From positions 5,704,001 through 5,768,000 of the forward strand of contig OZ260079.1 in the NCBI GenBank assembly GCA_965284365.1: 64,000 bases of DNA, read 5' to 3'. This stretch comes from Phragmitibacter sp965284365. Lineage in GTDB: Bacteria > Verrucomicrobiota > Verrucomicrobiia > Verrucomicrobiales > Verrucomicrobiaceae. Below are positions 26,549 to 35,300 of the stretch, piece after piece; position 1 is the first letter of the stretch; each line of letters starts with the position of its first letter. The notes beneath the pieces were generated by a model. That model saw only the letters and a list, made by a program, of their open reading frames with translations. It made no database searches and was not told the DNA's origin. The translations under genes and the position numbers were made by a program.

Positions 26549-28462
26549 ATGAAAATCAACCCACTCGCTCCTATTTTCCTTGCAGCGGCCATGGGGGTAG
26601 CGACGCTCCACGCACAAAGTGTTTCGATCGCCCCAGGTACAGCTGAAGCCGCGCCCGTAGAGGGCTTTGTTACCTTAAATGGTAAAACTTACGTCGTCCG
26701 CGCTGGCAAGGCCAGCCCTCTGCCATCCGACCTCACTTTCCGTATCAGTAAAAGCGGTAAAATTACCGGCTTCGATGGCGTCACTCAAACTATCCCCGAG
26801 AACGTTATGGTGACCCTCGACGGGCAGATGGTGAGCGTCCCGAACGGCACCGCTTATTCTTCCGTTCCTTTCGATGAACCCGCTAAAGCGATCATGCGGT
26901 CCAACTCGCCCCTCGCTGTTCCTGTAGGCGCTGGCAACTTGGCTGGCGCAGGATCCGCTCCTTCCGGCACGATCGGCGCAACTCCTTCCGGCTCCGCGAG
27001 CACCGCCACAACTGGTGAAAACCTCTCCGGCCTTGCCCCCAGCAGAAACCCTTCAACCGCAGGTACTGGCGGCCAAACGGGTAGCGGCACGAATCAAGGC
27101 GTGGCCTCAGGCACTGGCTCAGCAGGTGGCACAGCGGCGTCCATGCCGCCCAGCAGCGGATCCGGTGGCCAGACGAATAATCCAAATTCCACACCCGCAG
27201 GTGGAAGCCCCGGCTTCAGCACGTCAAACAATACGAACGGCGCAGGGACAAACAACGGCCTCAACGATGTGATTGCCGTTCCGACTGGTACCTCCACCGG
27301 AACTGGAACAAACTCAGGAACAGGTGTCGGCATGGCCAACCCAGGAAACACACTTGGCACCGGCACCGCCAATAATACCGGCACTGGGACCAACAGTGGC
27401 ACAGCGTCAACGTCCGGCACCGGCGCTAACATGAGTTCAAGCACCACCGGCACCGGCACAGGTACCACGAGCAATACCGGCACAGGTACCACGAGCAATA
27501 CCGGCACAGGTACCACGAGCAATACCGGCACAGGTACCACGAGCAATACCGGCACCGGCACCACGAGCAATACCGGCACCGGCACCACGAGCAATACCGG
27601 CACCGGCACCACGAGCAATACTGGCACCGGCACCACGAGCAATACTGGCACCGGCACCACGAGCAATACTGGCACCGGCACCACGAGCAATACTGGCACC
27701 GGCACCACGAGCAACACCGGCACAGGCACCGGCACCACGAGCAACACCGGCACAGGCACCGGCACCACGAGCAACACCGGCACCGGCACAGGTACCACGA
27801 GCAATACTGGCACCGGCACGTCACGCACGATGACCGGCTCCGAAACTGGCACGACTACCAGCACCGGCACTGGCTCCGGCGGCACCGTTAACGGCAGCAC
27901 TGGCACGAATGATTCGATCAGCGCCACTCCGAATTCTTCCACGAATACCTCGGGCACCGGCACCGGAACCAACAACCGCATCAGTGCTACGCCCAATACG
28001 TCTACGAATTCTTCGGGCACCGGTTCAGTAACCGGATCGGGTACGAATAGCGGAACTACGAACAGCGTCTCCAGTGGCAATGCCTCAAATTCCAGTGCAA
28101 ACGCTTCCACCCCAAGCTCCGCTGCCTCCAATCCTAGTTCGAATGCCTCCAATTCCAGCTCGAATGCTTCGACTCCCTCATCGGGAACTTCGAACATGAA
28201 TAACGGAACCGGCACGTCGAGTGGAACCAACAATAACAATTCCACGAACAATACGGGCACAGGGACTTCTGGCACCGCCAGTGGCTCCACGGCGACCGGA
28301 TCTACCTCGGCTGCAACGAATACCACGAACTCAAATGCTACCAGCACTTCAAATTCTGGAACCGGGGCTTCCCGCACCGGGACCGGGGGCAGTTCCAGTG
28401 GCGGCAACATCCTCCGGCACGAACCGCAGTTCAGGTTCGTCCGCCACATCCGGCTCAGGTAG
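26549..28462 (+). CDS. Secreted Thr/Gly/Ser/Asn low-complexity repeat protein, frameshifted near its C-terminus
   Basis: The annotated frame encodes 637 residues. A signal peptide (MKINPLAPIFLAAAMGVATLHA) is followed by a small folded region (about 25-110: GFVTLNGKTYVVRAGK, MVTLDGQMVSVPNG). The rest is low complexity, with an array of 14 GTTSN-type repeats and Thr/Asn/Ser/Gly tracts. The last 19 residues (NILRHEPQFRFVRHIRLR) are unlike the rest. In the +1 frame the Ser/Gly pattern continues without a break from base 28407 to a stop at 28559 (TSSGTNRSSGSSATSG...). The likely ancestral product ended at 28559, and one extra A at 28406-28407 disrupts it. It may be an envelope or matrix protein; no known family covers the repeats. 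Confidence 0.7.
   Translation: MKINPLAPIFLAAAMGVATLHAQSVSIAPGTAEAAPVEGFVTLNGKTYVVRAGKASPLPSDLTFRISKSGKITGFDGVTQTIPENVMVTLDGQMVSVPNGTAYSSVPFDEPAKAIMRSNSPLAVPVGAGNLAGAGSAPSGTIGATPSGSASTATTGENLSGLAPSRNPSTAGTGGQTGSGTNQGVASGTGSAGGTAASMPPSSGSGGQTNNPNSTPAGGSPGFSTSNNTNGAGTNNGLNDVIAVPTGTSTGTGTNSGTGVGMANPGNTLGTGTANNTGTGTNSGTASTSGTGANMSSSTTGTGTGTTSNTGTGTTSNTGTGTTSNTGTGTTSNTGTGTTSNTGTGTTSNTGTGTTSNTGTGTTSNTGTGTTSNTGTGTTSNTGTGTTSNTGTGTGTTSNTGTGTGTTSNTGTGTGTTSNTGTGTSRTMTGSETGTTTSTGTGSGGTVNGSTGTNDSISATPNSSTNTSGTGTGTNNRISATPNTSTNSSGTGSVTGSGTNSGTTNSVSSGNASNSSANASTPSSAASNPSSNASNSSSNASTPSSGTSNMNNGTGTSSGTNNNNSTNNTGTGTSGTASGSTATGSTSAATNTTNSNATSTSNSGTGASRTGTGGSSSGGNILRHEPQFRFVRHIRLR
27460..27820 (+). repeat. In-frame tandem repeat: 24-bp unit, then 30-bp unit
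   Basis: Eleven near-identical 24-base units (eight codons, GTTSNTGT) run from about 27466 and are followed by three 30-base units that add an extra Gly-Thr. The unit length is a multiple of three, so unit gain or loss keeps the frame. Third-position changes (GGTACC versus GGCACC, AATACC versus AATACT) come in blocks, which suggests recent duplication by slippage or unequal exchange. Confidence 0.9.
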
Positions 28463-28682
28463 CGGCTCCGGCACTTCCAATCGCAGCAGCGGCAGTGGCC
28501 GCGGCGCCAGTTCCTCCTCCGGCGGCGGCGCCAGCAGTGGTGGAACGAATCCTCAATAAAGTATTAAAATAACAGGTGCGCGTGACAAATTAAATTCATC
28601 ACGCCCCTGTTGCTTTAATCACGAGCATTTGTCAGTGTAGCAATGAGTCAGGGTTGATGTATTAGCAATAACACAAATGCCA

Positions 28683-28717
28683 ACGGCCTCCTGGGATCCC
28701 CGGGAGGCCGTTTTTTA
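28683..28717 (+). terminator. Strong rho-independent terminator
   Basis: ACGGCCTCC (28683-28691) pairs with GGAGGCCGT (28703-28711) around TGGGATCCCCG and is followed by six T. It ends the transcript of the repeat protein and faces the convergent OsmC gene. Confidence 0.85.
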
Positions 28718-28755
28718 TTTTGCGAAATCAGGATTGAGGGCTTCAGACCGTCGCC

Positions 28756-29166
28756 TTACTCCCCCCAGAAAAAATCAATCGGCATCTCCACCGCTTGCTC
28801 CAAGCTCCGGTGCACCGGGCACCCGTTGGCCGCGTTCTCCAGCAGTTGCCGATCCGCGTGATCCGCTGGCAGTGGAATCCAGATCTTCACCGGCAGCCGC
28901 GCAATCCGCCGGGGTCCTTCGGCCGTCATATGTTTCTCCACATGCACCTTCATCTCGGGCAATTCCAGACCCTTGCGGCGGGCGACAATGCCCATCGTGG
29001 TGGCGATACAGGTGGCCAGCGCCGTGGCGACCAGATCCGTCGGAGAAAAAGATTCGCCTTTGCCCATGTTATCCACCGGGGCGTCGGTCACAAGTTCCGT
29101 GCCCGAGGGCCCGTGGACGGAGCGGCAGCGCAGATCGCCTTCGTAAGTGACGTTGATTTCAACCAT
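28756..29166 (-). CDS. OsmC-family peroxiredoxin-like protein
   Basis: The Met at 29166 (MVEINVTYEGDLRC) is preferred over a start at 29205, giving 136 residues, typical of the family. The OsmC/Ohr pattern is clear: FSPTDLVATALATC with the first redox Cys, MGIVARRKG, and GCPVHRSL with the second Cys near the C-terminus. Family members reduce organic hydroperoxides using the Cys pair. It faces the repeat protein gene and is monocistronic. OsmC-like proteins that are not peroxidases also exist, so the activity is probable rather than proven. Confidence 0.88.
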   Translation of the reverse strand: MVEINVTYEGDLRCRSVHGPSGTELVTDAPVDNMGKGESFSPTDLVATALATCIATTMGIVARRKGLELPEMKVHVEKHMTAEGPRRIARLPVKIWIPLPADHADRQLLENAANGCPVHRSLEQAVEMPIDFFWGE

Positions 29167-29343
29167 GCCCGGACTTTGGGCGGGGAGAGCAAAACGGTCA
29201 AGCACGGCGCTCTACGGCCCTGATTTCGAGGATTTTCCACAATAGGGGCAAGCAATTTCTTTTGTTTCAATTCGAAAAATCATGGTATCCTCAGGGCGGT
29301 TTTTTCCTAACCAGCCTCAAAGCCCCCCACCGCATCCGTCCTC

Positions 29344-32300
29344 GTGCGTCTGACCCGCCTCCGCCTCGCTTTTGCTGTACTCACGGTTGCTGCTCTCACG
29401 GCAGCCTTCCTGATGTGGCAATCGTCCCATAACGATGTCTCCACGACCCAGTCTCAGAAGCCTGCCTCCGCTCCGCAGAAAGAGGATACCTTCGTCAGCG
29501 CCCTCGACGCCTTCAAGTCATCTGACCAGACCGGGAAAGACAGCAAAGCCAAATCGTCCCAGCCTTCCGTCCAACTCCTCGCACGCCCCACCCTCCCCCG
29601 GTTCAACGACTGGACTCAGGCCTATCTCAAAGCCACCCCGGAAGAGCGCGTCACTTTGTTGGAGGAAGGCAAAAAGCTCGCCGAGGAACGTCGCGCCGAA
29701 TTCAAACAACTCATTGTGGACGACCCCAGGCGCGCCATCGCGGAGGCCGTCCCCATGGTCGTGCGCCAGCAGCTGCCCCCGGAAATCGTGAACCTGCTGG
29801 AGAAGCGCGTGAATGCCGTCGGCGTTTTGCGCACCTTCCAGGCCTATCCCGAGGAAGCCCTCCCGGAACTCGAAAAGAATGGCGTCGCGGTGAATCTGCC
29901 CACCGGCTCCCTCACCTACCGTGACGCGGAAATGCAGACCGGCGAAACCTACCGAGCTTATGTTTATGGCCGCCGCGCGGAATCGACGGCATGGGTTCCG
30001 AATGCCTCCCTTAATGGCGTCGCCATGGATACGGACTTCGCCGTAAGCGAGTCCCCTTCCCGCACGCTGGAAGTCGGTGAAGCCCCTGCCCCTGCCACCG
30101 AAAAGCCCGCCGTCACCATTTGCCCCGTGTCGGGGGAACAATCCCTCGATGCAGAAGACATCCCGGAGGTCATCACGGACAACACGCCTGCCGTGGAGAC
30201 CGCCACGGAGACCGTCTACTTCTGCCAGACCATCCACATTGATACCTACAATCAAACCCTCATCATGGGCGAGGGCGTCACCGGCGGCGCCTTTGGGTTC
30301 ACCGGCATCCTCCCAGCCTCCCCCACCCCCGCGCTCGGCGTGGTGAAGGTACTCATCATTCCCGTCACCTATGCTGATCAGAATGCCGTCCCCTCCACCG
30401 AAGCCGCGCTCTACGCCATGCTGCGTGAGGTCAGCGACTTCTACGCAAAGTCTTCCTTTGGCCGTCTCACTCTTGTCGGCACCGTCACGCCGCCGGTAAA
30501 GTTGAAGCACAACGAATCCTACTACATCGCTCGCGACACATCGAACGGCGGCGACATCAATGGCGCCACTCTCACGCACACCGAGGCGCGAGATGAAGCA
30601 CGGAAAATCGGCTTTGATTCGAATGACTACGACTGCATCGGTGTGCGGCACAATGGCGGCCCGCAGAGCTACGGCGGTCTCGGTGGTGGCAGCAGCGTCT
30701 GGGCTCGTTCGGATAGTGCCTCGCTTTGGGCGCATGAGATCGGCCACTGCTTCACGCTCTCTCACGCAAACTATTGGGACACCGCCGGAACCAGCAGCAT
30801 CGGCGCTGGCTCCAATAACGAATACGGCGACATCTTCGACAACATGGGCAATGGCGGTTTCCCCTCGGGCCAATACAACGCGCAGGCCAAAAACCAGATC
30901 AAATGGATGCCGCAAAGCTATGTGGAAAGCGTCGCTCAGAGCGGCATCTATCGCATCTATGCCATGGATCAGGGCACGCTGGATCCCTCGCGCAAATACG
31001 CGATGACCGTCCTCAAGGATTCCCAAAAGACTTACTGGGGCGAGGTGCGCTCGCTTCTTGATAGCAGTAATCCCTGGGTGAAAAACGGTATGATCCTCGG
31101 CTGGCGATACCCGAACGGCTCCGGCTCGAATATCCAACTCCTCGACACCACTCCCGGCTCGCCTTTCCTCAAGGATGACTCTCCCATCGCCCTCGGCAGC
31201 ACCTTCTCGGATCGCGAGAGCGGCATTCACCTGACAACCATTGCGTTCAACGACACGCCGCGTTATATCGACGTCGCAGTGAACCTCGGGCAGTTCGCAG
31301 GCAATCAACGGCCAGTGATGACTCTCGCCACTTCCGCCGAAACCGTGCCGACCAACGCCGCCGTCACTTTTACGGCCACTGCCACCGATCCTGATGGCGA
31401 CACTCTGGCCTACTCTTGGCAGGACTTTGGCGATACCTCCATTCGCGCCGTTTATCAAAACGCCCCCGTCATCACGCGCACCTACAGCACCGCTGGCACT
31501 TACATCATGACCTGCACCGCCAGCGACATGAAGGGCAACACCACCGTCCAGAACAAGCTGATCACTGTCGGCAACGGCAACTCGCGTTACACCATCAGCG
31601 GCCGCGTCACCGCGCAGGGTGTGGGCCTGCAGGATGTCGTGGTCACGGCCAATGGCGCCAATGGCGTGGTCACGGACACCAACGGTTATTTCACCATCGC
31701 AAATCTGGTCGCAGGCAACTACACCCTCACCCCGCTTCTCTACGGTTATAGCTTTACGGAGCTTTTTAACAACAGTATCACCGTCGGCCCCAGCTACAGC
31801 GGCGCAACCTTTGAAGCCGAAGCTTCGCCGGTCGTCACGATTGCAGCGTCCATTCCCCTGGCCAGTGAACTCAGCCCGGTTACCACCGGTCAACTCCGCA
31901 TCACCCGCACAGGCGATATCAGTCAAAGCCTGACCGTGAATGTGAACACCGCTTCCGGCAGTGCCACCAAGACCACGGATTACACCATCTCACCGGACTA
32001 CGTCACTGGCTCCCAGGGCTTCAGCACCTTCACCATTCCAGCCGGCGCTGCAGACCTCGACGTCACCGTGACCCCAGTGGGGGACAGCACGATTGAAGGA
32101 CCGGAGACCGCGATCTATCAACTCGGCGTCGGCAGCGGTTACCTCATCGGCGCCGCTTCCTCCGCCACAGTGGTGATCAATGACGACGACACCGCCCTGC
32201 CCAAGGTCGCCATCGTCGCCACCCGCGCGAATGCGCCTGAAGGCGAAAGCAACACCGCCATCCTCACCGTCTCCCGCACCGGCAGCACTCTGGGTGCGCT

Positions 32301-35300
32301 CATCGTGAATTATGCAGTGAGCGGCACCGCCACTTCCCTGGCGGATTATCAGGTGCTGACGGGAACCGTCACCATACCCGACGGCCAGTCTTCCGCAGAG
32401 ATCCTTGTCACGCCGCAAAGCGACTCCATCTCGGAATCCATCGAAACCGTCAAAGTCACGCTTTCTACCAATGCAAGCTACTTCATCGATCCTCTCGCCT
32501 CCAATGCCACGGCGAATATCTACGACGACGACACCCAGACCGTGACCGTCGTAGCCACGGATTCGGTCGCCGCCGAAGTGAATCTCACCGCGCCCAATGC
32601 CGAGGCGAATACCGCCACTTTCCTTGTTTCCCGCACCGGCAGCACTGCCAGCCCTCTCACCGTCTACTACGCCTTCACCGGCGCATCCGGCATGGTTATG
32701 GCCCTCCACGGCGTGGACTTCGAGGCGATGCCCGGATCCGTCACCATCCCTGCTGGCAGTTCGCAGGCGACCATCACCATCTTGCCACGCTATGACGGGC
32801 TTGGTGAAGGCACGGAGTCGGTCATCATCGTGCTCGGAGCAGGCGCGACGAATTACACGCTAGGCACTGCCCTCACCGCTCAGGCCACCATCACGGATAA
32901 CGCCAGCGATCTGCCGTATGTGGACGTGGTCAATATGGGCAGCGCCTCTGAGCCCGGCACCACGGCGAATTTCCGCATCACCGTGCGTGGCGGCTCCGGC
33001 ACCGGCACGTTGCCGATCAACTTCACCATGGGTGGCAGCGCCACGCTCACCAGCGATTACACCGTCACTGGCACAGGGAACACCAGCACCGGCACCAGCA
33101 TCACGCTCAACAACGGCGCTGCCGTCACCAAGGACGTCACCATCACGCCAGTCAATGATGGCGCCCAGGAGGATATCGAAAGCGTCACGCTCACGCTCGA
33201 CTCGACTTCCACCTACCAAACCTTTGCACCCACCAATGCCGCCAGCATGTGGCTGAAGGACGGCTCTATACCCACGGTGTATGTGGATGCACAGGTGGGC
33301 ACCAGCGGCAGCAGCACCTTTACGGAAGGAGCCACCACCACGCCGGTGAAGTTTTACGTCAGCCGCTCCGGCAGCACCGCTGCCTCCCTGACGGTGAACT
33401 ATGCCATGAGCGGCACCGCCACCCACGGCGATGACTACACCTCCCTCCCCGGCTCAGTCACCATTCCTGCAGGCTCCATCGGTGCCGATGTAGTGATTGC
33501 AGTCACCAATGACACCATCTTTGAAGGTGGTGAAACCATTGTACTCGAGCCCACCGCAGGCCCCTACTCGAAAGGTGGCAACGCCACGATGTACATCACC
33601 GACAATGACACCGGCACCCATAACATCGGCTTCGCCGCGCCAACTTCCTCCGGTCTCGAAAGCGTCGCCACGGTGAACATTCCCGTGAACCTGTCCACGG
33701 CTTCCTCAAGTGAAGTGAAGGTGGATTACGCGGTGAACTCTACAAATGCCGGCACGAACGTCAGCAATTCCACCCGCGCGCTGCCTATCTGGGTACGAGT
33801 GGTGAAGACAGGCGACACCATCACTTACTTTGAGTCGAATGACGGGACGATCTGGACGCAGCGTGGCACTGCAGCCACGGTGACCGGACTTGGCACGAGC
33901 TATCAGGCGGGATTGGCCGTTGGCTCGGGCTCATCGACCACCTCCACCGTGGTGACCATGGATAACTTTTCGGTGACGGGTCTCGATCCAGGTGCCACGA
34001 CGGGCACCATGGCTGGGGTGAACATCGGCAATGCCGGGCCCAGTGGATCGCACACCTTTTCAGGTGGGGTTTATACCGTCACGTCGCCAGGCTTCGGAGT
34101 GGGGTCGGGCAGCACGGGAGATAACATCAGGTTTATTTCCATGCCCGTGACGAACTCCGCCAACTGCACAGTCACGGTGCGGTTGCTTTCCCAGACGGTG
34201 ACCACTGGCAGTCCGCGCATCGGCGTGATGCTCCGCACAACAGCCACGGCCAGTTCAGCGTATGCTGCCAGCCTCCTCAATAGCATTGTAGGCTTCCTCG
34301 CCTATAATCGCAACACAACTGGAGCCGCGGCCAACTCGCCTGCCACTCTCAACACCGTAATACTTCCCTATTGGTTCCGTATCGTCCGCGCTGGCGATAT
34401 CTTTACGACCGCTTTATCCAAGGATGGAGTGACCTGGACAAACCTCGGTACCGCGGCCTCTCAGACTCTCGCGCTCGGACCTAAGGTCCTGGCGGGCATG
34501 ACCGTCTCTGCCGCAAGCGACGGCACTCTGGCTACGGCCACCTTTGACAATTTCAGCATCACACCGGCTCCCACGGGCTCGCTGCAAGGCCGCACCCTGG
34601 GCTTTGTCAATGAACAGGGCTTTGAAGGCGAGAGCGGTGGTCTGTGGACCGTGACCGGCTCTGGCAATGGACTTACCACCAGCAATGATGAAGGCCACTT
34701 CGTCGCTACGGAGGTGACCGGAGATTTCACCGTCCGCGGGCGGATCACGTCACTCACAGACGGCGCGACGGGTGCGCAGGCCGGTATCATGATCCGTGAG
34801 GGACGCGAGCATTACTCCCGCATGATGCACGCCGGCTTTATTAAGTCTGGCTCCTTTGAGCAGCGTTACCGCCTTTACACCGCAAGCAATGCCTTTGGAA
34901 GCACGGTCGACTACACCCTGCCTGCTGGCACACTCACTTTTGCTCCGGGCGACCTGACAAAGAACATCACCTTCGATGTGGTGAACGACACCATCGATGA
35001 ACCTAACAATGTGGTCACACTACAGCTCACCAATGCCAATGGAGCCGCCATCACTTCCACAGCCACCTACCATTCCTACACCATCGTGGATGATGACGAG
35101 CCGCCCGCCACGCCCTATGCAGCCTTCGCCGCGTCTTCGACTTCGGTGACCGAGAACGGGGGGAATGCCTCCATCCAGGTGAGCCTGAGCGCGCCTGCCA
35201 CCTCGCCTGTCACAGTGGACTACGCCGTCACCGGAGGCACTGCCACGGGCAGCGGCACAGACTATACCGAGGTTTCAGGCACCTTGACATTCCCTGCTGG

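Noticed and set aside
27460..27820. Possible CRISPR array
   Set aside because: The units are contiguous and in frame with no unique spacers; they encode GTTSNTGT repeats.
27094..28449. Long minus-strand frame of 451 codons rich in VPVPVLLVV
   Set aside because: It is the reverse reading of the 24-base tandem repeat and Thr/Gly-rich codons; it has no start context and the opposite strand has the signal peptide and terminator.
29518..31926. 802-codon minus-strand frame inside the giant gene
   Set aside because: Antisense to the protease and PKD domains; Gly/Ala/Asp-rich with no motif.
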